NCBI GenBank assembly: GCA_014529385.2
Contig: CM043953.1
Coordinates: 82,935,838 to 82,999,837 of the forward strand
Length of the DNA stretch: 64,000 nucleotides
Direction of reading: 5' to 3'
From: Adiantum capillus-veneris
Lineage: Eukaryota; Streptophyta; Polypodiopsida; Polypodiales; Pteridaceae
Of this stretch, positions 19,867 through 31,473 are shown one piece after another (position 1 is the first letter of the stretch; each line of letters opens with the position of its first letter). The translations under genes were made by a program, and so were the position numbers. The notes below the pieces were generated by a model. The model searched no databases and was not told the origin of the DNA. It worked only from the letters and a program-made list of their open reading frames with translations.

Positions 19867-20465
19867 TGTTAACCCTCACGGCTCAGGGACACTCCATCAC
19901 CTACGACGGACGTGTATTATGTATTTGGTAGAGTCAGGTACCGGGCTTGTCGGCCCAATAGGAAAAGGGTAAGAGTGATCGCCGATGAGAGGCGCACTCT
20001 AACTGGGACATTCAAGGGATTAGTTGGCTAAGCATGGGTGCCCAAGTGTGAATGGGGTGAGCTCATATAAAAGCCAACTAAACCTAAAATTCATTCATTC
20101 TCTCATTTGTGCAATAGAAGAGTGCTCTTGCTCCATCTCCATCTCCATCTTCTTCTTCTTCACCTCCTTGTGTGTGTGTGTATGTGAGAGAGAGAGAGAG
20201 AGAGAGAAAGAGAGGGAGAGTGTGTGTGCGATCGAGCATTACGAAGGCACGACGGCGGCGAAGCGGTTGAGCGTGGCACGACTGCAACTTCTTCTTCATC
20301 GCGGCGAGGAATCCACCACGAAGGCGAGCGCAGAGCGGTGAGTGACACACCCTTTTCTCTCTTGAGCTTGCTAGATTAGTCTTGTTGTGTGCTTGGAGCC
20401 ATTTGTGGCTCGCACACGGTGTATCGGCAAGTCCCTTGCTTCGACAGTGCGGCAAGGAGCGCACA
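19867..20465 (+). repeat. Gyp2 5' LTR
   Basis: Begins TGTTAACCCTCACGG and ends GCGCACA. A TATA box (TATAAAA, 20,066-20,072) lies about 100 bp before a pyrimidine-rich stretch and a (GT)n(GA)n array (20,168-20,232). Confidence 0.93.
20066..20072 (+). promoter_or_regulatory. TATA box of the Gyp2 5' LTR
   Basis: TATAAAA with a C/T-rich stretch 35-90 bp downstream. The same box is in the 3' LTR at 33,047-33,053. Confidence 0.6.
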
Positions 20466-20469
20466 TTTT

Positions 20470-20486
20470 TGGCGCCGTTGCCGGGG
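20470..20486 (+). other. Gyp2 primer binding site (tRNA-Asp)
   Basis: TGGCGCCGTTGCCGGGG, complementary to the 3' end of plant tRNA-Asp, starts 4 nt after the LTR. Confidence 0.88.
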
Positions 20487-21212
20487 AAATGCCCTACACT
20501 AAGCTCGGTTAAGCACTTTACGCTTTCTTGTGATGCAATTTCAATTGAAGGATTTGTGAAGAAGGAAGGTGTGTGGTTGTGTGGAGAAGATTTTTGTTAC
20601 ACTGTACTGTCTTTTTTGTTTTTTGTAAAGAAGGAGTTACAATTTTTTTGCAATGTACTGTTAGAATTAAGGTATTAGCTATGGAATGTTAGTTCTGTAA
20701 GGTTCAATGTTAGTTCTGTAAGGTTAGTTTTGTAGATCTGTTAGCTACTGTAGTACTCTGTAAACAATGTTAGAGTGTGTGTGGCAGTATCTCTATTAGC
20801 TGTAGGTAGATAAGTTAGGTGTAGGTTAAGTGTGTGTGTGCGCGCGTTCGCAGCGTGGCCGCGGTGAAAAAAAAAATCATAAAAAATAATTATTTTAAAA
20901 AGAAGGATCGGGCTGGGGATCATTCCCCAAGCTCAAGCCCAAACCCAGACCTCAATCCTCAATTTTAAAATATAGTTTATACACCTTTTTATATTTAAAA
21001 ACTATTTTTAGGATTTCGAGGACTATAAAGACTATTTTTAGGATTTCGAGGGCTTCACGTAGCTGAATAGAGAGTTGTAAAGCACGGCACGCTCCTTTAG
21101 CCAAAACGCTCGTCTTGAGCTATTACACGCCATATTTTGTGGCTTGGTTACAAAAAATAACCAAGAATAACGAAAAACTTGGGTTATAAACACATTAAAA
21201 AAAAAAAACTAA
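20487..21212 (+). other. Gyp2 leader
   Basis: A 5' untranslated region. It contains a small tandem duplication of ACTATTTTTAGGATTTCGAG (about 21,001-21,050). No gene is seen. Confidence 0.6.
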
Positions 21213-21263
21213 GTGAGCGGCCTTCACGAGCACTCACCAACGCGCTTAGAGTGTGGAAGTCAC

Positions 21264-24200
21264 ATGAACCTACGCTCTGGACGAGTGTTAGAGCACGAGC
21301 ATATTGGTAGTGCCTCCATTTACGCGGGCACCCATTATTCCTCCACCCTAGGTTCTGGACCTTCGGCCGGGACTCAAGGTAGCGCGACCCAAGATCCTCA
21401 TATCGCGTCTAGTGATTCTTCCTCTGACTACGAAGTCATGGAGGGGTATCCTACACCAAACCCTGATATTTCAAGTCAAGACATGCATGCCATGGGCCCA
21501 CGGCCCGGGTCCAGCGTGTTTAGCCGCTTAAAAGAGACCCCTAGTAGAGCTACTTGCTCCGAACATGCGGTTAATGAAATAAATGAAGGGAGTGGGGAAG
21601 TAAATTCTTCATTCATGCCTAAAATGGACTCTATGCTTCTTGACAGTGTGCATGTGAATGTTCCATCCACTGCACCTCCTGATCCTTTAGGACTATCTCC
21701 CTCTGAGGTTTTCCTACCCGATGGTAGGAGTCTTGCCGAAGTGCAAGAGATCGAACGCTATATGCAAGCAACAAGGGAGAGGGAAATTGAGAACCTACGA
21801 GGGCTAGAACAAAGTCGAGCCCTGAAAGCAAAGGCTCCTATGACAATAATCATGCCAGCCGAGCAACCGAGTGCTCCCAAGGTAGCAGTCACGGAGGGGC
21901 AAGCTATGGGGAGCAATAATGCTTCCACTTCAAGGGAAACCTCCAGCATGCCAGGCCTAGATGGGATATTCCTAAACAAAAATTGGGAGTATGACCTACA
22001 AGCAGAAGCTTTAACTAATCGGTACACAGGACACACCTATCATGTGGGTTGGTTAGATGTTCTACAATCCACATCGGGTGCTACTAGCATAGATGAACAA
22101 CAACAAAAAGTCTGTGATGTCCTCCATAGGATTGTCGAGTTAGAAAGACAGAACACAGGGATCAACATGCCTTCAATAGGCCTAATGAGATTCTTGGATA
22201 CGGGAAAGGCCAACCAACCAACCCTATCACAAATGGAGACTCCCTCAGTGAGCCCCATTGATCCTCCATATGTTGTTTTGCCATGAGCCTCAGTACAATC
22301 TGAGCCCACAAGTGGCAGCTTTACCTTCCCAGATCTAGCTCATCTTTCTCTTAATTACACTACGGCTACCATGCATATCCCAGTGGTGAGCATGACAAGA
22401 AGTACACCATGGAGTTCATTTGTTAATACTGCGCCGATGCCTAGTAGCACAGTGCCCCCAACTATACCTACATGTATGTATCAATCATGTGCACCTGTCG
22501 TACCTCAGCCTCATGTAGCTCCTACACCTCCGATTATTCGAGCTTACAATCCACAATGGAATTATCCAAGCTCTTATACAAGTGGAGCCATGCCATTTAA
22601 TAATAACATGCCATATCAGGCACCCCCTATGCCTAGGGCCACGCCTGTAAACTTTGGACCACCGTCTGGTACACCACCATACGAAATTTGGGGCCCAAGA
22701 GCCGCGCGTATGCCAAGGCCAAGGCCAACTCCCATCTCACATGTGGTTCCAGGAGCACATACACCCATTATACCTGCTCAAATAGGAGATTTGGCAGCAT
22801 TTGCTCAAACTATCGGTCACTCTATTGCAGAAAACATGCGTAGAGCACCTGATAGAGAGCCTAGGAGCAAGGTTGTTCAAGTAACTAAGCTCACACAGAA
22901 ATTCAGTGGAGAAGGAGATGCTAGGAAGCATATAGAAGTCTTTGAACATGTGTGCGATTCCTTGGAAGAGCACAATGAGCTACATAAGTGTAAGGCTTTG
23001 AGTTTCAACCTAAGCGGAAAGGCTGGAGATTGGTATAGAACTTTAAGAGTAGAAGAGAAAACGATCTACTCTACTCTTAGGAGACTGTTCTTAAAAGAAT
23101 ACATACGAGAGGGAGTACTTTGGGGTGTAGCCTCTCAGCTCCAGAAAGCCCAACGAGAAGAAGGTGAATCCGTGAGAAACTTCATTAGTCGCCTAAAGAA
23201 TTTGAATTCTCGATGCAATCCAAACGAGCGATTCAACAACAACCAATTGCTCGATAGATTCATTAGGGGACTACGACATCAAAGTATCTATAATGGCCTA
23301 GTCATTAGAGGTATCACTACTTGGGAAGCAGTCACCATGAATGCAATCCAATTGGAGGATAATTTAATGATTGCAGGAGAAAGAGTGTCTGCCGAGCCGA
23401 AGTCTAGTAGCTCGCAAGCATCAAGGCATGAGCCAATGAAGATAAAGCCAATCGTGAAAGAGCAAACGATATCTGAGATGACTTTGGCAGATCTCACAAA
23501 GGCCATCCAAGAAAGCCTTAGGGGTAATCGTGCTCTACAAAACACTCATATGTATCCAAGAAGGGAGCAACAATGGTGCTCAATTTGCTTGGGCCCACAT
23601 ACTACGAGTGAATGCCCTACTTTCAGAGTAAAGTTTAACGGGACTTGTAACGCGTGTGGTAGGTATGGCCATCAAGCGAAGGATTGCCTAATGCTTAAAC
23701 GCATCATGGAAAATAGACCGCCTATAGCTTGGGCAGACTCACCTCGAGTTCCTGCATTGATGCTTACCCCACCCATGGAGCAACAGTTGCCATTACAGCA
23801 CATGGTCCCTAGAACCCAAAATGTGGCCCAAACCACACCGTTGCCACCTCCAGTGCTAGGACCGCAACCCCCTCATCCAAGAGTTACACCTATGAACCAA
23901 ATAGGTTGCGAGTCATCTAGTACTTATGTAGATTGCGAAGAGGACATAGACTCTAGTATCACCTATGGAGTCGACATGATTGAGGAGTGTCCCATGTACT
24001 ATATGGAAGACCATTGGGGACAAATCAAACCGGTATATCAAGCTACTACGCTAGTAGCAAGAGGCCAAAACATTAATAGTTTTGCCAGGAGACCATCTCT
24101 TCAGTGCTGCGAATGTGGTGGACCACATCGAGTAGCTGAGTGCCCCATTAGAATGCAAAAGAATGCCGCACTAATGCAAACAAGTCAAGGGAGTGCATTG

Positions 24201-25055
24201 GCAATGCCAATACTCACTTGTAATCGTTGCGGCATAGATCATTTGATCGCACAGTGTCCTAACAATCCAAACGCACCGAAAATCACACCATTGAACATAA
24301 TAGAGATTGTTGATGGGACACCACCAACTATAAACATAACACCAGTGAATGCACTCACACGGTCGATGCTCCAAAAGCAAAATTACATCCTCGAAGAGAG
24401 AGATGCTGCATCCATTGGCCAAGCGAGAAAGAAGAAAACACGAAGAAAGAAATCCCTTAATGCTTCTAGCTCAAAACCTAGTTCAAAGACTAACATAGGG
24501 ACAAGAGAGGATCCCGTGTATATGAATGACCCTGAGGATGACTCAGATTCGATAGAGACCACGGAGACCAAAACTGTTACTACAAAGGAAAAAGCCAGTG
24601 AGGAGGATCACAAGAGGGAATTACGACGAACACCAAAAGAGTATTCAAAGTTAAACTACCCAGTTGCGAACCCCCAAGATAAGCCACGAGAGACAAAAAA
24701 TGAGGATTGCAAGAGAAAGATTGGAACCTATCCAAACCCAACAGTGGAAATTGAACGAGTCCAACAACTGAGGGGTTTGGTGGAAGAAACTCAACAAACA
24801 TTAGAACCTGAACCCAAACATATCCAGATGTCGGACACAGTGTTTCCCACACAAGTTCAACCCAAGAACTACAGGCCGTTAGCTATACCCAGTATCATTC
24901 GGGAAGAGAGTGAGGGTAGGACGTCTGAAAGTGGACACACACCTTTCCTACTAGAGAGAATGTTTGGTGAGGGAATGCCGACCCCCTTGAGGAAGTGGAG
25001 ATTCCATCTTCACCATTCTCTTGTCAGGGTCCTACGTCCCACAAGATGCCATTAA
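21264..25055 (+). pseudogene. Gyp2 gag polyprotein with one in-frame stop
   Basis: One frame is open from about 21,213 to 25,055 except for a TGA at 22,284-22,286. I take the ATG at 21,264 (MNLRSGR), because this start is usual in plant Ty3 gag. The protein is long (over 1,200 residues): an acidic/Ser-rich N-terminus, a Pro-rich stretch, a retrotransposon gag capsid domain (about 22,880-23,370; EVFEHVCDSLEEHNELHKC, then FNLSGKAGDWYRTL and LNSRCNPNERFNNNQL), then four zinc knuckles. These are CSICLGPHTTSEC, CNACGRYGHQAKDC (C-x2-C-x4-H-x4-C), CCECGGPHRVAEC and CNRCGIDHLIAQC. Four knuckles is more than the usual one or two. The frame changes at a C5 run near 24,981-24,985 and continues in the -1 frame to 25,360. 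Confidence 0.85.
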
Positions 25056-25360
25056 ATGTTGCCAAATTGATGGATTTCATGTCTTCAGAAGTTAGAACCA
25101 CCATCATGTCCAAACTATATAAAGACCCCGAGCTAGTCTCAGCTCTTCGAGCCTTCCTCAATGGAGAATTACAGGCCGGATTACCACAGTTTGCACATAT
25201 GAACAAACCTAACTCGGTAATGAATGATGAGGAACATTTAGCACCACCATCTGACCTAGCGGGACATGAATCTGTAATTGAAGTACCCGTTAACAAGTTG
25301 GGGCAATACTTTGAAGGTGATGAATCTAATGCTACTCTACCAATCACTACTAAAGGATAA
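24995..25360 (+). pseudogene. Gyp2 gag-PR linker in the -1 frame
   Basis: Continues gag after the frame change (PLEEVEIPSSPFSCQGP...). It contains an NVAKLMDFMSSEVRTTIMSK helix and an acidic end. It stops at 25,358-25,360, only a few bases into the frame used by the protease. No catalytic motif is seen. Confidence 0.55.
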
Positions 25361-25752
25361 CTGTAAAGGGGGTCCTTGACGGTGGTGCGGGAGTCAGCAT
25401 GGTGATAAAGAGTTGTTGGGAGTCTATGGGGCGACCTCACCTCGAAGCCACAAGCGTAGTGGTAAAAATGGCTAATGGATCTATTGTTACGCCTATTGGA
25501 ATGCTAAAGGATCTCAGAATCAAGGTCTTGGGACACAAGGTAAGGCAAACTTTCATTGTTATTGATTTTTCCAAGCATCCTATGTCATTTGAGATGATCT
25601 TAGGGCGTCCATTCATGAGGGAAGCAAAAATGGTGCATGACTGGTCCAAAAACCACGTCTCCTTACAGTTCCAAGACTCTGTCATTCGAGTTGATCTTTT
25701 AAGTGGTCGAACGCATCCTCTAGGAAATAAATTCATCATTGATAATCGATGA
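25354..25752 (+). pseudogene. Gyp2 aspartic protease PR1 (D-G-G-A type)
   Basis: The frame opens at 25,354 and the catalytic block VLDGGAGVS has its Asp at 25,378-25,380. The second conserved block is FEMILGRPFMREAK (about 25,589-25,630). D-G-G instead of D-T-G is common in Tat-type Ty3 proteases, so it need not be decay. The reading stops at 25,750-25,752, and the pol frame resumes in the same frame after it. It would cleave the gag-pol polyprotein. Confidence 0.75.
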
Positions 25753-25833
25753 GACACAAAAATTCACTCAGCTCCATTACAGTATTGTTACACGTGTAAC
25801 GAAGACACGGATATTGGGGAGAACTCTCCTTAT

Positions 25834-27667
25834 ATGGATATCCTACCCGGAATGGCTGAGTCAGACAATGTCGATTGGGTACACCTAGTGGCAACTATAG
25901 ATACATGGGGAGCTAGAGGAACAACCTGGGTAACACCAGATGGGGAAGAGATACCACACATTGCACCAGTAAACATGTTAGGTGTAGCGCATGTAACATC
26001 CGATGATAAGAAAGAGGCACACCTACCTGAGAGTGAAACCGATGATTCCTCAAAGGCTTCAGGCCAATACACATCGGAAACGGAATCTCAGAAAGAAATG
26101 GATTCAGAACCTGAGGAAACATCGAGCGAACCAAGTATAGAAACTGAACACTCAAGGCCTAGTACGACCATCTATGGTAATTCATATGAGAGTGAAGAAG
26201 ATACAAGCGAAGACCTATCAAGCGAGTCGAGTTCAAACATTTACCAAAATCAAAACCTTAACAAGAAACAAAGGTCATATAAGAGACGACGATATCGAGC
26301 AAATGTGAGAGCTAGGATAAACAAGGAAAGATCTACTGCAGAATGGCTTAGCTATCTAGGGGCATGTGATGCTCATCGAAAGCTAGTAGACAATTGGGGT
26401 GACAATCTCCAGAGTGTCATGTGGTGCAGCCCGCGACCCGTTGACCTCGCTCAATTGGAGGTTACAGAGCCGAAATTGAGTCGAACTATAAGAAGACGTC
26501 AAAACCGAGAGTTAGCACAACAACAAAAGGAGGCAGAACTAAAAGAAAGGTCTCCGTCAGGACAAGAGCCTGCTGACTTACATACGGCTCCTGAACATTT
26601 TAAATCTTATACCACGGGGGAGCGAAAGGTTGTGTATGCCAAAGCCCAACGAATACCTACCAATGGAAGCAGTGGAGTCTATGATGGTCCAGCGGTAGTT
26701 AAAGAGACAGAATTAGCAGAACCAGGTGAGGAGTCTAAACCAGTCTTTATTGCTCAAGACCTTACCGAAACTAAAGAGGCTGTACTTAAGGAGCTCCTCA
26801 AGGAATACAAGGATATCTTTGCTTGGACATATCATGACATGAATGGCGTTCCACCTTCTGTGGTGCAACATACAATTCCCATGATCAACACTGCTAAACC
26901 CGTCCAGCAACGACCCTATCCAATGAATCCTAAGTACGCCAAAATTGTACAAGAGGAGATTGAAAAACTTATCCAATGTGGATTCATATACCCTATTGAG
27001 AACTCAGAATGGGTTTCTCCAATAGTCATTGTGCGAAAAAAGAATGGGAAACTAAGAGTGTGCGTGGACCTCAAGAAAGTTAATGCAGCCACTAGGAGAG
27101 ATCATTATCCCTTGCCATATTCAGAACATGTGCTTGAAAGAGTTGCGGGCAAGGAAGCTTATAGATTTTTAGATGGGTACTCTGGTTACAATCAAATCAC
27201 AATTGCATTAGAGGACCAAGCTAAAACTGCTTTTATCACAGAGTTTGGAGTGTTTGCATTTCGTGTTATGGCTTTTGGCTTAACGAATGCCCCTGCTACA
27301 TTCCAACGATTAATAAACACTGCGTTTAAAGAATTTCTAAGGGAGTTTTGTGAAGCTTTCCTAGACGACCTTTGTGTTTATTCTTCTTGGGAGATTTTAT
27401 CGCATCTCATTGAACCCTTTCAAGTGCCAATTTTGGGTTAAGCATGGAGTCATTCTAGGGCATATAGTGTCCAAGAACGGGATATCCACAAATGAGAGTA
27501 AGATTAAAGCCATTGCCGATTTGCCACCACCTACGAACTATAAAGGAGTTCAAAGATTTATGGGCCATGTTGGTTATTATCGAAGGTTTATTTTAAACTT
27601 TGCCGAGATAGCGCGTCCATTGTACAAGCTTCTTATCGAGTTTCACTGGATGGAAGAATGCCATTGA
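25834..27667 (+). pseudogene. Gyp2 reverse transcriptase, with an internal deletion
   Basis: 25,834-27,441 has an acidic N-terminal extension (about 260 residues), then RT: CGFIYPIENSEWVSPIVIVR, LRVCVDLKKVNAATRRDHYP, YRFLDGYSGYNQI, MAFGLTNAPATFQRL and the catalytic EAFLDDLCVYS (about 27,353-27,385). The frame then changes and sequence is missing: the next frame (27,374-27,667) starts at GRFYRISLNPFKCQFWVKHG, so roughly 15-20 residues after F-L-D-D are deleted. The connection region follows (GVQRFMGHVGYYRRFI) and ends at a TGA (27,665-27,667) that is in frame with RNase H. Confidence 0.88.
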
Positions 27668-29422
27668 TCTTATGAGTTATTAAAGAAGGCCATAACAAGT
27701 GCTCCAATCCTGCGAACACCTGATTGGAATGTGCCTTTTCATGTGCATATTGATGCATCAAATTTTGCTATTGGGTGTGTTCTAACTCAACCAGGAGAAC
27801 ATAAATTGGACTACCCTATTAGCTTTGCAAGTCGCCAATTAAATGATGCCGAGATGAACTACACTACTACAGAGCGCGAAGGTCTAGCTATGATTTACGC
27901 AGTAAAGAAATTTCGCTATTACCTTCTTGCTACCAAGTTTGTGTTTTATGTTGATCATCAAGCATTGCTATATTTGGTAAACAAGCCGTGTTCCACAGGT
28001 CGAATTACACGATGGTTGTTAATTCTTCTTGAGTTTGACTTCACCGTTGTTGTGAGGCCTGGGAGAAAACATGTCATGGCGGATCATTTATCTCGTATCC
28101 CTAATGGCGAAGCTCCTACGGGGGTTGATGATGAATTGCATGATACTCCTTTGTTCATTGTTGAGACAATGCCTGAATGGAGTGAAAAGATTGTTAACTT
28201 CTTAGTTAATGGTTTTCCACCCAAAGAACTGCGAAAAGATATAGCTCAAAAATTAATCAAGGAATGCGAACCCTATTGCTTACTGGCTGGAACTCTCTAT
28301 AAGAGAGGAAAAGATGATGTTCTTAGACGCTGTGTCCGCGAGGATGAGTATTTATATATTCTACAAGAGGCACACATGGGCGTAGCTGGTGGTCACTTTT
28401 CAGGAAAGTTGACTGCCCGAAAGATCTTACAGTCAGGCTATTGGTGGCCCACTCTGTTTAAAGATGCATCACTTTTTGCAAAGGGATGTGATGAATGCCA
28501 ACGCTTCAAGAAGCCACAAAGAAGTGATAGGATGCCTCTACATCCCATCAAGGTAACCCAACCATTTGAAAAGTGGGGCTTAGACTTTGTAGGACCGATT
28601 AGTCCGGCTGCACGTAACACGCAATCACGATATATCGTTGTGGCTACCGACTATGTAACCAAATGGGCTGAAGCAAAAGCAACACGAAAGGCGGATGCAA
28701 AAACAACAGCTAAGTTCCTCTTTGAGAACATTATCACACGTTTTGGATGCCCCTTTGAACTTGTGAGTGACAATGGAACTCATTTTATAAATGAAGTAAT
28801 AAAAGAACTCACATCAAACTTCATGATATCTCACCACAAGTCTACACCCTATTATCCCCAAGCAAATGGCCAAGCTGAGAGTACCAACAAAACTCTCATC
28901 TCCATTTTGACAAAGATAGTCGAGGCTCATCGCACTGATTGGGACCTAAAGCTTACATCAGCTTTATGAGCTTATCGTACCGTGTATAAAGTTGTTATTA
29001 ATTGCACACCGTTTAAGATGGTGTATGGCCAAGAAGCAGTTATGCCATGGGATTTTGTCATTCCTAGTCTTCGAGTAGCTTCTCAAGAAGGCTGGGATGG
29101 TAACCCCTTAGTGGAGCGATTATATATCCTGGAAAGGCTAGATGAAGAAAGGCAATTAGCTGTGCGAAATGCTCTAGTGGAGAAGGATAGGAGAAAGAAG
29201 TGGTTTGATAGCCATTTAAAGGATAAAGACATCAAGGTTGGTGATAAAGTTCTTATGTACGGGGTACGTAATGAAAAGAAGAAATTGAAATACGCTGGTA
29301 AGGGACCATATCGAGTGTGTGAAATTACTCCGCAAGGTACCATTCGTGTGGAGACTCTAGATGGAGTTGAAACCATTGGATTCCTTAATGGGAGTAAATT
29401 CAAAAGATATATGATCCTCTAA
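27668..29422 (+). pseudogene. Gyp2 RNase H and integrase
   Basis: 27,668-28,969 and 28,970-29,422 are one frame split by a TGA at 28,967-28,969. RNase H: VHIDASNFAIGCVLTQPG, TTTEREGLAMIYAVKKFRYY, FYVDHQALLYL. Integrase zinc motif: H-M-G-V-A-G-G-H ... C-D-E-C (28,373-28,500). Catalytic core: LDFVGPI, SDNGTHF and ANGQAEST give the D, D, E residues. The C-terminal part has YAGKGPYRVCEITPQGTIRV and ends KRYMIL at 29,422. No chromodomain follows. Apart from the two stops the region looks well preserved. Confidence 0.9.
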
Positions 29423-30804
29423 GCCAGGAAGAGTTGCAAGCCATCCATCAAAAGAAGGCTGCCAAGGAACAAGCAGAGCTTAAAAAAATCCAAGCAAGAG
29501 TTGAGGCTCGAGAACGACAACAACGTCTTAGACGCCAACGAGATGCTAATCTGGGAATCACACAATCATTTTTCGAGGACACAGATGATGACTCATTAGA
29601 ATCTGAGCCACCCCTACGATACCCAATTGAGCTAAATAGCCCCTATGGGAAAGTACCATACAATGCCTGATTAGATACAGGAGCTAAACACAATTTGTTA
29701 TCCTATGGAGTTTGGTATCAATTAGGGAAACCGACCCTATCCCCGAGTACGATGCAAGTCAAGGGCATTAATAAAAAGAAAACTGCTATTCTTGGAGTCC
29801 TTCAGACCCCTGTTGTCTATGACAATGGAAGCATAGTGCAGAGGTTTCTAGTCATGCCCGCGGGAGCTATGGAAGGCAACGTAAACCTGGGACGCACGTG
29901 GATGTTGGCAACCAAATGCACTATTGATTGGGATACTGGTAGTGTCACGACGCGACCACCGACTCTTACCCCTATCATTCAAGCAAAGTCACCTACGTTG
30001 CAAACTCTAGCAAAGTTGAAGGATAGCCAACATTCACAAGCCAAGGTGGTTAACTCGTCTTTGCCGGCTACCCGTGAATCTAGCACTTCAACACTTGTAG
30101 TTGCAGCAAGCAGTAATATTGCAAGTACTCAACTTGCACGACCTAAGGGTACATATCAATGGGTCCCCAAGGCCTTACTTCCAACTACCTCAACCCTCCC
30201 ATCCATTCCAAGAAAAAATTTCCCGGGAAAACCAAGAGCGCGCCCTAGGAGAGTCAAGACCAAATCACGATGGATTCCAAAACAACTATTAGAAGCCCAA
30301 GGCTACTATGATGGAAATGAGCAAATTTGGGTACCTAAATGTAAAATGTGTCCTTCCCTATCGACAACAAACCCATATGAGTCAAACAGTGTAACACTAC
30401 CAATGGCAGACCGTGGGAAGGGAAAGATCACAGAATGCTACACGCCTAGTCCAGAGCTAGTTTGGGCTCCAAGGCAAAACCAATTTATTCCACCTAGCTC
30501 AGGAAGGGGGGAGTTCCCTGAAGCTTCTAGCTCCTCATGTAATTCATCCATAGAGGTAAAAGCTTCTACACAGCCTCCATCTATAGTAGTGGACCTCCAT
30601 GAAGCTACAAAAGAATCCACACCTCCCAGTGTTCAAGAATCACCTGATGAACCACTTCAAGTTCGATCCTGGGAGAGTACCTTACCACCCTTGCAACTTG
30701 ACAAGGCACCTAGGGTAATAGCAAACTACTGGAAAAAATCCTCACCTATTACCAATTGGAACAATTGGTTTCAAAGGGTGACGACATCATTTCAAATGGT
30801 ATGA
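29395..30804 (+). pseudogene. Gyp2 3' ORF: second retropepsin domain plus W-V-P-K repeats
   Basis: One frame is open from 29,395 to 30,804 except for a TGA at 29,668-29,670. It overlaps the end of IN by 28 nt in the -1 frame. Residues before the stop are a Lys/Glu/Arg-rich helix (KEQAELKKIQARVEARERQQ). Immediately after the stop comes LDTGAKHNLLSYGVWYQLGK with a canonical D-T-G-A (Asp at 29,674-29,676), then ILGVLQTPVV and NLGRTWMLATKCTIDWDTG, the second half of a retropepsin fold. The rest is Pro/Ser/Thr-rich with repeats of W-V-P-K form: YQWVPKALL, RWIPKQLLEAQGYY, IWVPKCK, ELVWAPRQ. I know no standard Ty3 element with a second protease after integrase. The fold call rests on motifs only. 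Confidence 0.65.
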
Positions 30805-31050
30805 TCTACCCAAGGAAGGGGGGAGTGTTTGTGGACATCCATCATTCACTTGCTTCCCTCTCAACCTTTCTCCCTGACCTCTTAATCTCCAATCTTAGGG
30901 AATGTATATATAAATCCTTATACTCACAAAAACAAGATAAAAAAGTAAAAGAGCAAGAGCCATAACACAAATCATAAAAACAAATTATGCACAAGAACAC
31001 GACCCTTGTAATATTTGCACTCTAACCATCATCTATTTGCGTGTACAGAT

Positions 31051-31473
31051 ATGGCTAGTACGCTAGAGTCGTCCACTCCTGCCTTGGGTGAGAGGTACCC
31101 TCGTTACTTTTCACAAATATTTCACATGGTCTTTCCAGTGCTTGAATGTGAATGGGATTTGATAGGTACGCTAGCATGTGAGAGGAATTTTGAGGAGTTA
31201 GAATGGCTGATACGTCTCTTGACCACGTCTGATCCATACTTAGTAGAGAGCGTTTCTCCCATTGCACAAGCCTACCCTTTTGACCAAGATGACTATAGGC
31301 GTCTAGTGACCTTCTTAGTAAACATGGGCACCTATGATGAAGAAGAAAATTTACACGACTACACGGATGGCACATATGGTCTCATGGATGATGACTTTGT
31401 TTATCTCGACGACGAGGATAGGGGTTTAGCCTTAGGGTTTCCCCCCAACCTCTACAATATCCTATTCCCTTGA
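31051..31473 (+). CDS. Small acidic ORF near the Gyp2 3' end, function unknown
   Basis: 140 residues from the ATG at 31,051 (MASTLESSTPALGERYPRYF). It is predicted soluble and acidic, with a C-terminal acidic patch (YDEEENLHDYTDG, DDDFVYLDDEDRG). It has no signal peptide, membrane segment or known motif. It is intact although the rest of the element is broken. It lies 246 bp after the 3' ORF, and the intervening sequence (30,805-31,050) shows nothing. It could be a third accessory product of Gyp2, or a chance ORF. I do not recognise it. Confidence 0.4.
   Translation: MASTLESSTPALGERYPRYFSQIFHMVFPVLECEWDLIGTLACERNFEELEWLIRLLTTSDPYLVESVSPIAQAYPFDQDDYRRLVTFLVNMGTYDEEENLHDYTDGTYGLMDDDFVYLDDEDRGLALGFPPNLYNILFP

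Noticed and set aside
25378-25389. Reading D-G-G-A as a dead protease
   Set aside because: D-G-G is common in Tat-type Ty3 proteases, so it is not evidence of loss by itself.
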